DNA of 17,442 nt from Roseovarius sp. (lineage in GTDB: Bacteria > Pseudomonadota > Alphaproteobacteria > Rhodobacterales > Rhodobacteraceae): contig JAASSQ010000031.1 of NCBI GenBank assembly GCA_021767845.1, positions 1 to 17,442 on the forward strand, written 5' to 3'. The notes beneath the pieces are model-generated. The model did no database searches. It was given only the letters and a program-made list of their open reading frames with translations, and had not been told where the DNA came from. A program made the translations under genes and the position numbers. Positions 1 through 7,212 of the stretch are shown here, piece after piece; the first letter of the stretch is position 1, and each line of letters begins with the position of its first letter.

Positions 1-105
1 AAGGCCTCGGGCGTGGGGCGCGAGAACTCGAAGGCGGCGATCGAGCACTACTCGCAGCTCAAATCCGTCTACGTGCGCATGGGCGAAACCGAGGCGCCGT
101 TCTGA
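1..105 (+). CDS. betB: Betaine aldehyde dehydrogenase, C-terminal end (partial)
   Basis: The window opens inside a reading frame that ends at TGA 103-105. The last 34 residues include a GVGRENS..AAIEHYSQLKSV stretch and end in EAPF. This matches the C-terminal tail of NAD-dependent betaine aldehyde dehydrogenases, where a SG(V/I)GREN..AALEHYT..KSV segment closes the aldehyde dehydrogenase fold. BetB oxidises betaine aldehyde to glycine betaine in the cytoplasm. The identification rests on a short tail, but a choline dehydrogenase gene follows 50 bases downstream on the same strand, which is the usual bet operon pairing. The 5' part lies outside the window, so the catalytic Cys and Glu cannot be checked. 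Confidence 0.8.
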   Translation, partial: KASGVGRENSKAAIEHYSQLKSVYVRMGETEAPF

Positions 106-155
106 GGCGGGATAACTGACCAGGAGATCGCGACACGGATCGCAAAGGACACGAG

Positions 156-1814
156 ATGGAAGCGGATTACGTTATCGTTGGGGCCGGCAGCGCGGGATGC
201 GCCATGGCGTATCGGCTGAGCGCGGCGGGCAAGTCCGTTCTGGTGATCGAACACGGCGGCAGTGATGCCGGCCCGTTCATCCAGATGCCCGGCGCGTTGA
301 GCTATCCGATGAACATGAAGCGCTATGACTGGGGATACCGGACCGAGCCAGAACCGCATCTGGGTGGACGGCGGCTGGCCTGTCCGCGCGGCAAGGTGAT
401 CGGCGGCTCCAGCAGTATCAACGGCATGGTCTATGTGCGCGGTCACGCTTGCGATTATGACCATTGGCGCGACCAGGGCGCGGATGGCTGGGGGTTTGCC
501 GATGTGCTGCCCTATTTCAAGCGCATGGAGAACTGGCACGACGGCGGACATGGCGGCGACCCGTCGTGGCGCGGGTCCGACGGCCCGCTCCATGTCAGCC
601 GGGGCAGCATGGCCAACCCCCTGACCCGTGCCTTCGTGCAGGCGGGCGGGCAGGCCGGCTACGAACTGACCGATGATTACAATGGCGAGAAACAGGAAGG
701 ATTCGGCCCCTTCGAAATGACCGTCTGGAAGGGACAGCGCTGGTCGGCGGCGAATGCCTATCTGAAACCCGCGCTGAAGCGTTCGAATTGCGACCTTGTT
801 CGCGGCCTTGTTCAGAAGGTGGTGATCGAGGAGGGCCGCGCCACCGGGGTCGAGGCCATTGTCCGCAGGCGGCGCGAAGTGATCCGTGCCCGGTCAGAGG
901 TGATCCTGGCCGCGTCCTCGATCAACTCTCCCAAGCTTCTGATGCTGTCGGGGATCGGGCCTGCCGCGCATCTGGCCGAGCATGGTATCGACGTGGTGGC
1001 AGATCGCCCCGGCGTGGGCGCAAACCTTCAGGACCACCTTGAGTTGTATATCCAGATGGCTGCCAGCCAGCCGGTCAGCCTCTACAAGTACTGGAACCTG
1101 TTCGGCAAGGCCTGGGTGGGGGCGCAATGGCTGTTCCGCAAGCAGGGGCCGGGCGCATCCAACCAGTTCGAAAGCTGCGGGTTCATCCGGTCGCGCGCCG
1201 GGGTCGAGTATCCCGATATCCAGTTCCATTTCCTGCCCATTGCCGTGCGCTATGACGGGCAGGCGGCGGCCGAGGGGCACGGGTTCCAGGCGCATGTCGG
1301 CCCGATGCGCAGCGAATCGCGCGGCAGCGTGACGTTGCGCAGTGCCGATCCGGCCGACGATCCGGTGATCCGGTTCAACTACATGAGCCACGACAGCGAT
1401 TGGCGCGATTTCCGCACCTGCATCCGCCTCACGCGCGAGATTTTTGCGCAGGACGCGTTCAAGCCTTTTGCCAAGCATGAAATCCAGCCCGGCGCGGATG
1501 TGCAAAGCGATGATGAGCTGGACGGGTTCATCCGCGAGCATGTCGAAAGCGCTTATCATCCCTGCGGCACCTGCCGGATGGGCCGGCGCGACGATCCGCG
1601 GGCGGTCGTTGACAGCGAGGCGCGCGTGATCGGCGTGGAGCGGCTTCGCGTCGCCGACAGCAGCGTTTTCCCGCGCATCACCAACGGCAACCTCAATGCG
1701 CCGTCGATCCTGGTGGGCGAAAAGGTGTCGGACCACGTGTTGGGGCAGGCGCCGCTGCCGCCGGACAACGCGCCCCCGTGGATGCACCCCGACTGGCAGA
1801 CCGCGCAGCGGTAA
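156..1814 (+). CDS. betA: Choline dehydrogenase (GMC oxidoreductase)
   Basis: This flavoprotein oxidises choline to betaine aldehyde, the first step of glycine betaine synthesis, and normally passes electrons to the respiratory chain at the inner membrane. The 552-residue protein has the family's usual length. The N-terminal FAD-binding GxGxxG motif is VGAGSAG (residues 8-14). The GMC signature 1 region around PRGKVIGGSSSINGMVYVRG spans roughly residues 77-96. The signature 2 region with SSINSPKLLMLSGIGP is near residues 254-269. The C-terminal active-site segment AYHPCGTCRMG places the catalytic His at 468, and NGNLNAPS with the partner Asn is near 510-512. The ATG at 156 is supported by AAGGA seven bases upstream. 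The gene follows betB with a 50-base gap, so the two are probably one operon. No betI or betC is visible. Other GMC alcohol dehydrogenases are possible from the fold alone, but the BetB neighbour makes BetA the best call. Confidence 0.93.
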   Translation: MEADYVIVGAGSAGCAMAYRLSAAGKSVLVIEHGGSDAGPFIQMPGALSYPMNMKRYDWGYRTEPEPHLGGRRLACPRGKVIGGSSSINGMVYVRGHACDYDHWRDQGADGWGFADVLPYFKRMENWHDGGHGGDPSWRGSDGPLHVSRGSMANPLTRAFVQAGGQAGYELTDDYNGEKQEGFGPFEMTVWKGQRWSAANAYLKPALKRSNCDLVRGLVQKVVIEEGRATGVEAIVRRRREVIRARSEVILAASSINSPKLLMLSGIGPAAHLAEHGIDVVADRPGVGANLQDHLELYIQMAASQPVSLYKYWNLFGKAWVGAQWLFRKQGPGASNQFESCGFIRSRAGVEYPDIQFHFLPIAVRYDGQAAAEGHGFQAHVGPMRSESRGSVTLRSADPADDPVIRFNYMSHDSDWRDFRTCIRLTREIFAQDAFKPFAKHEIQPGADVQSDDELDGFIREHVESAYHPCGTCRMGRRDDPRAVVDSEARVIGVERLRVADSSVFPRITNGNLNAPSILVGEKVSDHVLGQAPLPPDNAPPWMHPDWQTAQR

Positions 1815-1841
1815 GGCCGCGTCCGGGGTGAAAAAGCACAT

Positions 1842-1883
1842 TGGCGCGCGCGGTTTTGATCCGTGTCAAAGCCGCGCGCGCCA
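1842..1883 (+). terminator. Long hairpin after betA, probable terminator
   Basis: Arms 1842-1857 and 1868-1883 pair over 16 positions: a 12-bp perfect GC-rich core (TGGCGCGCGCGG), one G-U wobble and three A-T pairs. Pairing continues into the loop (G1858-C1867, A1859-T1866). It begins 27 bases past the betA stop, which suits a terminator for the bet operon. There is no T-run after the 3' arm, so intrinsic termination is not certain. The inner part doubles as an FNR-like site, described separately. Confidence 0.6.
1856..1869 (+). promoter_or_regulatory. FNR/FnrL-type binding site upstream of the DUF465 gene
   Basis: The sequence TTGATCCGTGTCAA matches the FNR/FnrL consensus TTGAT-N4-ATCAA at nine of ten specified bases, with G in place of the first A of the right half. 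Its centre is at 1862.5. A weak -10-like TAGCGT at 1892-1897 would put transcription initiation near 1904, so the site would lie at about -41.5, the class II activator position. The core is also the inside of the post-betA hairpin, so its symmetry could be a by-product of that structure. This is inference from motif and spacing only. Confidence 0.4.
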
Positions 1884-1929
1884 GTGGCCCCTAGCGTGAT
1901 GCGGACCTATTCAGAAGGAGCGCAGCGAA

Positions 1930-2166
1930 ATGTCCCACACCCCGCACGAATTGCACGAAGAGTTCCCCGACAAGGCCGAGAAAATCTCGGAGCTCAAGCA
2001 GTCGGACGCCCATTTCGCGCGGCTGGCTGACGAGTATCACGACCTTAACCGGCGGGTGCACCGCGCGGAAACGAATGTCGAGCCGGTGGAAGAGCTGGCC
2101 GAGGTCGAGATGCGCAAGAAGCGCGCCGCCCTCAAGGACGAGATCTACAAGATGTTGTCGGCCTGA
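1930..2166 (+). CDS. YdcH-family small protein (DUF465)
   Basis: This 78-residue, highly charged, probably helical protein has the YdcH/DUF465 pattern: an HELHEEFPDKAEKISELK start, a central FARLADEYHDLNRRVHRAE segment and a C-terminal EEMRKKRAALKDEIY-like region (here EVEMRKKRAALKDEIYKML). The family is widespread in proteobacteria, usually 70-80 residues, cytosolic and of unknown biochemical role. There is no signal peptide or membrane segment. The start is well supported by AAGGAG at 1915-1920, nine bases before the ATG. The gene stands alone, between the bet-operon hairpin and a terminator shared with the convergent regulator gene. The FNR-like site upstream suggests, but does not prove, oxygen-responsive expression. 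Confidence 0.87.
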   Translation: MSHTPHELHEEFPDKAEKISELKQSDAHFARLADEYHDLNRRVHRAETNVEPVEELAEVEMRKKRAALKDEIYKMLSA

Positions 2167-2186
2167 TCGGCCCGCCAGACTGATGC

Positions 2187-2213
2187 AACGGCCGGGCCTG
2201 TCTCCCGGCCGTT
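2187..2213. terminator. Convergent hairpin terminator between DUF465 and regulator genes
   Basis: Perfect 10-bp arms AACGGCCGGG (2187-2196) and CCCGGCCGTT (2204-2213) enclose a seven-base loop. The hairpin lies 21 bases past the DUF465 stop and 6 bases past the stop of the convergent regulator. It is placed to end transcription from both sides. T-runs are minimal on either strand. Confidence 0.7.
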
Positions 2214-2219
2214 CGCGTG

Positions 2220-3620
2220 TCAGCCCACCTTGTAAGGCAGCACGTCGCGTTCGTCGGGCGCGACCTGCAGACGCCGCTCCAGCGGCGGGACCGAGCGTTG
2301 GTGGCACTCCGTGCGCTCGCAGATCCGGCAGGAGATGCCGATCGGCTCGAAGGCGCGTGCGTTCGTGAGATCCAGATCATCGGCATAGACCAGGGCGTCG
2401 GCATGCTTGATCTCGCAGCCGAGCGCGATGGCAAAGCGTCGCACCGGCGCACCGAAACTGCCGCCCGGTTTGCTGACATCCCGCGCAAGGCTGATATAGC
2501 GCACGCCGTCGGGTGTTTCGGCCAATTGGCGCAGGAAGCGCCCCGGCGTTTCAAAGGCGCGATGCACGTTCCACAGGGGGCACGCGCCGCCGAAGCGCGC
2601 GAATTGCAGGCGCGTCGCGGAATGGCGCTTGGTGATCGTTCCTGCCTGATCGACACGCACGAAGAAGAACGGGATGCCCTTGGCGCCGGGCCGCTGAAGC
2701 GTGGACAGCCGGTGACAGACCTGCTCGATCGAGGCGCCAAAGCGATTGGCGAGGATTTCAAGATCGTGCCGGGTGTCCTGCGCGGCCTGAAGGAACGGGC
2801 CATAGGGCATCAATGCGGCCCCGGCGAAATAGTTGGCCAGCCCGATCTTGGCGATGGCGCGGGCCGCGTCCGACTGGAACCGCGCCAGATCCAGTGTGGC
2901 CTCCAGCAGCTTGTCCTGCGTCAGCAGCGCCAGTTGCAGCAGCATCTGGAAGGTCCGGGTTTCCGGCTCGACGCGGGAGGACAGGTGCAGAACCTTGTTC
3001 TCGCGGTCGAAGTGGCGCAGCTTGCCGGTATCCGCCTCGGCCAGCGAAATGCCAAGGCTCGCCAGCCTGTCGGCGGCGATATCGCGGATTGGGCGGCGCG
3101 GGCCGTCGGGCAGGGCAAAGCGTTCGGCGGCCCGATCGACCGCGTCGATATAGTTGTCGCAGTAATGGAAGAAGTCGCGCACCTCGTCCCAGGGGCTTGG
3201 CTGGGTGCGCGAATCCTCGCGGCCCAGGGCCTCGTCCAGGCTGGCGAGCCGTTCATGCGTCTGCCGGTAGGCGCGGTGCAGTTGCAGAAAGGCACGGGCA
3301 AAGGCAGGTGCGTTCGAGGCTGTCAGCCGCAGGTCGGCCAGCGGCGGCGGATCCTCGGCAAAGACCGGATCGGCCAGGGCCTCGCGCATGTCGCTGACCA
3401 TGCGTTCGGCATCCCCGGTGCTCAGTTCCGTGACATCGAACCCGAACTCCTGCGCCAGGGCCAGGACCACCGTCGTGCTGACCGGGCGGTTGTTGTTCTC
3501 CATCTGGTTCAGGTAGGGCAGCGACACGCCCAGCTTGACGGCGAAATCCTTTTGCGTAAGGCCAAGGCGCTGACGGGTCTCGCGCAGCTTGGCACCGGCA
3601 TAAAGTTTCTGGGTGGGCAT
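2220..3620 (-). CDS. XRE-type short-chain fatty acyl-CoA regulator (ScfR/PccR/RamB-like)
   Basis: This 466-residue DNA-binding regulator belongs to the family whose members (RamB, PccR, MccR) sense short acyl-CoAs and control acetate, propionate or methylmalonyl-CoA metabolism. An XRE helix-turn-helix covers about residues 8-66 (KLRETRQRLGLTQKDFAVKL.VSLPYLNQMENNNRPVS). It is followed by a degenerate ImmA/IrrE-like region in which the zinc-protease HExxH is absent. The C-terminal DUF2083-type region has GGACPLWNVH and a late cysteine cluster, C431-x2-C434-x4-C439-H440. The ATG at 3620 (MPTQKLYAG) was chosen because it is the usual family start. The frame extends upstream only to a TTG inside the TTTGCAAA palindrome. 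The Shine-Dalgarno match is weak. No pcc, mcc or glyoxylate genes lie in the window, so its targets cannot be named. TTTGCAAA-like elements upstream suggest autoregulation. Confidence 0.85.
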   Translation of the reverse strand: MPTQKLYAGAKLRETRQRLGLTQKDFAVKLGVSLPYLNQMENNNRPVSTTVVLALAQEFGFDVTELSTGDAERMVSDMREALADPVFAEDPPPLADLRLTASNAPAFARAFLQLHRAYRQTHERLASLDEALGREDSRTQPSPWDEVRDFFHYCDNYIDAVDRAAERFALPDGPRRPIRDIAADRLASLGISLAEADTGKLRHFDRENKVLHLSSRVEPETRTFQMLLQLALLTQDKLLEATLDLARFQSDAARAIAKIGLANYFAGAALMPYGPFLQAAQDTRHDLEILANRFGASIEQVCHRLSTLQRPGAKGIPFFFVRVDQAGTITKRHSATRLQFARFGGACPLWNVHRAFETPGRFLRQLAETPDGVRYISLARDVSKPGGSFGAPVRRFAIALGCEIKHADALVYADDLDLTNARAFEPIGISCRICERTECHQRSVPPLERRLQVAPDERDVLPYKVG

Positions 3621-3637
3621 GGGGCAGGTCTCGCGGG

Positions 3638-3675
3638 TTTGCAGATTTGCGCTTGATGCAGCGTATGTTTGCAAA
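3638..3675 (-). promoter_or_regulatory. TTTGCAAA-type elements upstream of the ScfR-like regulator
   Basis: A perfect palindrome TTTGCAAA lies at 3668-3675. A second cluster, TTTGCAGATTTGC, lies at 3638-3650; on the minus strand it reads GCAAATCTGCAAA. The sites are 17-55 bases upstream of the regulator's ATG. From memory, the Rhodobacter sphaeroides ScfR member PccR recognises paired TTTGCAAA boxes separated by four bases. Here the two clusters are farther apart and only one box is perfect. They are good candidates for an autoregulatory operator, by inference from motif and location. Confidence 0.5.
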
Positions 3676-3699
3676 GCTGCGGGCGCAAGCGCTGCCTTG

Positions 3700-6579
3700 T
3701 CACGCGCCCGGCGGGGTCAGGTAATCGCGCAGCAGGGCCAGCGGGTGCGCCTTCAGCGACAGGCGCATGGCCACGTAATCCTCGACCACCTCTTCGCCCA
3801 GGGTCATGTCGGGCAGATGGGCCGCGGGTTCTTCGATCGCTTCGCCATCCATGTCCCCGGCGAACAGCGGCAGGGGCCTGTCCCCGGCCAGGGCCTTGGC
3901 CGCCCAAAGCGCCTCGCGCCGGGACATGCCAAGACTGGCAAAGGCATCCGCCTCGGCCAGCCGGGTGACAATGGCCGGGGCCACGCCCGCGCGGCGCCAG
4001 ACATCGCTAACCTGCCGGTAGCCGTTGCCGCGCGCGGCGGTGATCCAGGTGGCGTCTTCCTCGGGCAGGCCCCGTATCTGCCGAAACCCCAGCCGCAGGG
4101 CCAGCCCGCCGTTGCCGTCGGGTTCCATCACGTTGTCCCAATAGCTGGCGTTGATGCAGACGGGCCGCACCAGGACCCCGTGATCCCGCGCATCCCGCAC
4201 GATCTGCGCGGGGGCATAGAATCCCATCGGCTGCGAATTCAGCAGCGCGCAGGCGAAGATGCCGGGATGGTGGCACTTGATCCACGCGCTCGCATAGACC
4301 AGCAGCGCGAAACTGGCGGCGTGGCTTTCGGGAAAGCCGTAGCTGCCGAACCCCTCGATCTGGGAAAAGCACCGCTCGGCGAATTCCATGTCGTAGCCGT
4401 TTCGCTTCATCCCGCGCAGGAAGCGGTCGCGGAATTCGCTGACATTGCCGTGTTTCTTGAAGGTCGCCAGCGAGCGGCGCAGGCGGTCGGCCTCGTCGGG
4501 GGTAAAGCCCGCGCCGGTGATCGCGATCTGCATCGCCTGTTCCTGAAACAGCGGCACGCCAAGCGTCTTGCCCAGAACCGCCCCCAGCTCGTCGGAGGGG
4601 AACGACACCTGCTCCTCGCCGTTGCGGCGGCGGATATAGGGGTGCACCATGTCGCCCTGGATCGGGCCGGGTCGGATGATCGCGACCTCGATCACCAGGT
4701 CGTAGAAACAGCGCGGCTGCATCCGTGGCAGGAAGTTCATCTGCGCGCGGCTTTCCACCTGGAAGACCCCGATACTGTCGGCGCGGCACAGCATGTCATA
4801 GACGCGCGGATCCTCGGGCGGCAGGCTGGCCAGCGAATAGTCGTGCCCGTGATGCCGGGCCAGCAGGTCGAACGCCTTGCGGATGCAGGTCAGCATCCCG
4901 AGGCTCAGGACATCGACCTTCAGGATGCCGAGCGCGTCGATATCGTCCTTGTCCCAGCAGATGACGGTGCGATCCTCCATGCTGGCATTCTCGACCGGCA
5001 CCAGCTCGTCCAGCCGCCCTTCGGTGATGACGAAACCGCCGACATGCTGGGACAGGTGGCGGGGAAAACCCTCGATCTCGTGGACCAGGTCCATCGTCTG
5101 CCGCAGGCGGCGGTCGTCGGGGTCCAGCCCGATCTCGCGCATCCGCCCGCGCGCCGCCACGCCCGACGAGAAGAAGCCCCAAAGCTGCGAGGACAGCGCC
5201 GAAATCGTGTCCTGGCTCAGCCCCATGGCGCGGCCCACCTCGCGGATGGCGCGCTTGCCGCGATAGTGGATCACCGTGGCGCACAGTCCGGCGCGATGCC
5301 GGCCATAGCGTTCGTAAATCCACTGGATCATCTCTTCGCGGCGCTCGTGCTCGAAATCCACGTCGATGTCGGGGGGCTCGTCGCGGGCCTCCGAGACAAA
5401 CCGCTCGAACACCATCGTGCCCACCTCGGGGCTGACCGAGGTGACCCCCAGGCAGTAGCAGACCACCGAATTCGCCGCCGACCCGCGCCCCTGGCACAGG
5501 ATGCCGCGCGACCGGGCAAAGGCCACCACGTCGTTCACGGTCAGGAAATACGGCTCGTATCCCAGCTTGGCGATCAGGGTCAGTTCATGCTCCAGCAGGG
5601 TGCGGACCTTGTCGGGTGCGCCCTGCGGATAGCGCCACTCCAGGCCCGCCAACGCCAGGCGGCGCAGGCGGTCGGCGGGTGTTTCGCCATCGGCCACCTC
5701 ACTGGGATATTCATAGCGCAGCTCGTCCAGCGAAAAGACCAGCCGCGCCGCCAGATCGCCCGCCCGCTGGACCGCGCCCTCGTGGCCTGCAAACAGGCGC
5801 AGCATTTCCTTTTCGCTGCGCAGGCGGCATTCCCCGTTGGCCAAGGCCTCGCGCCCCAGATCGTCCACGCGGGTGCCGGTGCGGATCGCGGTCAGCACAT
5901 CGGCCAGCTTGCGGCGGCGGCCGTGGTGCATCCGCGGGCAGGCCGACGCGAGCGTGGGCAGGCCAAGCGCCGCCGCCAAATCGGCCAGCCGGTCAAAGCG
6001 GTCGCGATCCTGCCCGTCATAGTCCGGCGCCATCAGCAGGTGCATGTCATTGCCCATGTGGCGCACCAGCCTTCGGGCCTGTGCCTGCCAGTCGGGGGGA
6101 TGCCCCGGCCCCTCGGCCGGGTGCAGCAGCAGTTCCAGCCCCGCCGCTCCGTTCAGCACATCATCCAGCGTCAGGTGGCAGGCGCCCTTTTCCGCGCGGC
6201 GGCGTCCGAGGGTCAGCAGCCGGCACAGGCCGGCCCATCCAGCACGATCGCGTGGCAGGGCGGTCATCACCAGCCCCTCGTCCAGCCGCAGCCGCACGGC
6301 GGGGATCAGGCGTGGGGTGGTCTGCCAGTTCGGGATGTGCCCGCCCGGGGCGGGCGGGCCGATCGGGCCGTCACGCGCCTCGATCGCCTGCCGCTCGGCC
6401 ACCTGCCGGGCGATCTCGCGCGCGGCGGTATGGGCGCGCACGATGCCGGCCACCGAGTTTTCATCGGCGATGGCAATGGCCGGCAGCCCCAGGAGCGCGG
6501 CCCGGCGCACGTATTCCTCGGGGTGCGAGGCCCCGGTGAGGAAGGTGAAATTCGAGGTGATCGACAGTTCGGCAAACAT
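3700..6579 (-). CDS. dnaE2: Error-prone DNA polymerase DnaE2 lacking its C-terminal OB region
   Basis: This is a C-family DNA polymerase of the ImuC/DnaE2 translesion group, which acts in SOS mutagenesis together with ImuA and ImuB. The 959-residue protein has an N-terminal PHP domain (MFAELSITSNFTFLTGASHPEEY). The palm has GRGSAANS near 364-371 and PDIDVDF at 403-409, with catalytic Asp 404 and 406. A conserved KVDVLSLG follows in the middle of the protein, then FQEQAMQIAI, the ITGAGFTPDEADRLRRSLATFKK region and a helix-hairpin-helix segment (LAEADAFASLGMSRREALWAAKAL). It stops at LKAHPLALLRDYLTPPGA. Family members normally continue about 100-120 residues through an OB-fold (the AGLVLVRQRPGSAKG.MFITLEDETG type), giving about 1050-1100 residues. 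Only 79 bases separate this stop from the next gene, so the OB region is absent rather than frameshifted. The ATG at 6579 was preferred over the adjacent GTG at 6582. No imuA or imuB is nearby. Confidence 0.93.
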   Translation of the reverse strand: MFAELSITSNFTFLTGASHPEEYVRRAALLGLPAIAIADENSVAGIVRAHTAAREIARQVAERQAIEARDGPIGPPAPGGHIPNWQTTPRLIPAVRLRLDEGLVMTALPRDRAGWAGLCRLLTLGRRRAEKGACHLTLDDVLNGAAGLELLLHPAEGPGHPPDWQAQARRLVRHMGNDMHLLMAPDYDGQDRDRFDRLADLAAALGLPTLASACPRMHHGRRRKLADVLTAIRTGTRVDDLGREALANGECRLRSEKEMLRLFAGHEGAVQRAGDLAARLVFSLDELRYEYPSEVADGETPADRLRRLALAGLEWRYPQGAPDKVRTLLEHELTLIAKLGYEPYFLTVNDVVAFARSRGILCQGRGSAANSVVCYCLGVTSVSPEVGTMVFERFVSEARDEPPDIDVDFEHERREEMIQWIYERYGRHRAGLCATVIHYRGKRAIREVGRAMGLSQDTISALSSQLWGFFSSGVAARGRMREIGLDPDDRRLRQTMDLVHEIEGFPRHLSQHVGGFVITEGRLDELVPVENASMEDRTVICWDKDDIDALGILKVDVLSLGMLTCIRKAFDLLARHHGHDYSLASLPPEDPRVYDMLCRADSIGVFQVESRAQMNFLPRMQPRCFYDLVIEVAIIRPGPIQGDMVHPYIRRRNGEEQVSFPSDELGAVLGKTLGVPLFQEQAMQIAITGAGFTPDEADRLRRSLATFKKHGNVSEFRDRFLRGMKRNGYDMEFAERCFSQIEGFGSYGFPESHAASFALLVYASAWIKCHHPGIFACALLNSQPMGFYAPAQIVRDARDHGVLVRPVCINASYWDNVMEPDGNGGLALRLGFRQIRGLPEEDATWITAARGNGYRQVSDVWRRAGVAPAIVTRLAEADAFASLGMSRREALWAAKALAGDRPLPLFAGDMDGEAIEEPAAHLPDMTLGEEVVEDYVAMRLSLKAHPLALLRDYLTPPGA

Positions 6580-6590
6580 CACGACGCACC

Positions 6591-6596
6591 ATTATA
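6591..6596 (-). promoter_or_regulatory. -10 box of the dnaE2 promoter, near-leaderless start
   Basis: On the minus strand a perfect TATAAT occupies 6596-6591 and ends 11 bases before the dnaE2 ATG (6579). Transcription would start around 6583-6585, leaving an untranslated leader of about five bases. This fits the lack of a recognisable Shine-Dalgarno sequence. No good -35 hexamer is seen at 16-18 bases spacing. The region is unusually AT-rich for this window. Confidence 0.55.
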
Positions 6597-6610
6597 TTCA
6601 CCTTTTGTTC
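6596..6610 (-). promoter_or_regulatory. LexA-type SOS box overlapping the dnaE2 promoter
   Basis: The minus strand reads GAAC-AAAAGGT-GAAT, one base from the alphaproteobacterial LexA consensus GAAC-N7-GAAC. Its distal base overlaps the TATAAT -10 box, the expected place for a repressor. A third four-base unit in the same 11-base phase, GACT at 6618-6621, lies just upstream. SOS control of dnaE2 is well established in alphaproteobacteria. The assignment here is by motif and position. Confidence 0.65.
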
Positions 6611-6688
6611 TTTTTCGAGTCGGATATGGTCACGGGGTAGACCCGTTGACGCGGTGTCATGCGGGCGCCCGGCAAAGCCGAAGCCGCC

Positions 6689-7183
6689 TCAAAGCCTGTC
6701 CTTGAATTCGTCCAGAACCGTCTCGTAGACCGTGCGCTTGAACGGCACGATCCACTGGAGCACCTCGTCAGGGGCCATCCACCGCCACTCGGAAAACTCC
6801 TGATGGTCGTCGGCATCCAGCCGCACCTGGTCGTCCCGCCCGTGAAAGCGCATCAGGAACCACTTTTGCTCCTGCCCCTTGTATCGGCCCTTCCACAGAC
6901 GCGGCACCAGGTCGTGGGGCAGGTCATAGGGAATCCAGGTTCCGGTCTCGGCCTCGACGGTGACCAGGTCGGGGGTCACGCCGGTTTCCTCCTGCAACTC
7001 GCGCAGCGCCGCGGCGCGCGGGTCTTCGCCCTTGTCGATGCCGCCCTGGGGCATCTGCCAGGCGGGCGGTTCATGCGGCTGGCGGTCGATCCGATGCCCG
7101 ACGAAGACCTCGCCTTGGGGATTGGCCAACATCACCCCGACATTGCGGCGATAGGGCAGTTTCTCGATTTCCTCAGGGGTCAT
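6689..7183 (-). CDS. rppH: RNA pyrophosphohydrolase RppH (Nudix)
   Basis: RppH removes pyrophosphate from the 5' end of triphosphorylated mRNA, starting RNase E-dependent decay in the cytoplasm. The protein has 164 residues, the usual size. The complete Nudix box GGIDKGEDPRAAALRELQEETGV covers residues 47-69, with the catalytic RELQEE at 61-66. The N-terminal YRRNVGVMLANPQGEVFVG and the PPAWQMPQGGID segment are typical of RppH rather than of generic Nudix enzymes, as are WIPYDLP, GRYKGQEQKWFLMRF and a C-terminal FKRTVYETVLDEF. The ATG at 7183 has AGAAGG about eight bases upstream. The out-of-frame ATG at 7188 is not used. The gene follows ctpA but is separated from it by a strong terminator and has its own predicted promoter. 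Confidence 0.95.
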   Translation of the reverse strand: MTPEEIEKLPYRRNVGVMLANPQGEVFVGHRIDRQPHEPPAWQMPQGGIDKGEDPRAAALRELQEETGVTPDLVTVEAETGTWIPYDLPHDLVPRLWKGRYKGQEQKWFLMRFHGRDDQVRLDADDHQEFSEWRWMAPDEVLQWIVPFKRTVYETVLDEFKDRL

Positions 7184-7212
7184 GGCATGGGCCTTCTGGC
7201 TGGTTTTCCGGC

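Noticed and set aside
2220..3620. Metalloprotease activity for the ScfR-like regulator because of its ImmA/IrrE-like middle region
   Set aside because: The HExxH zinc motif is absent (the segment reads MLLQLALL), so peptidase activity is not supported. This is usual for ScfR-type regulators.
3613..6705. A 1030-codon open frame on the plus strand opposite dnaE2
   Set aside because: It is the antisense shadow of dnaE2 in GC-rich DNA. Its translation is rich in Gly, Ala, Arg, His and Gln, has no recognisable domain, and runs through the dnaE2 promoter.
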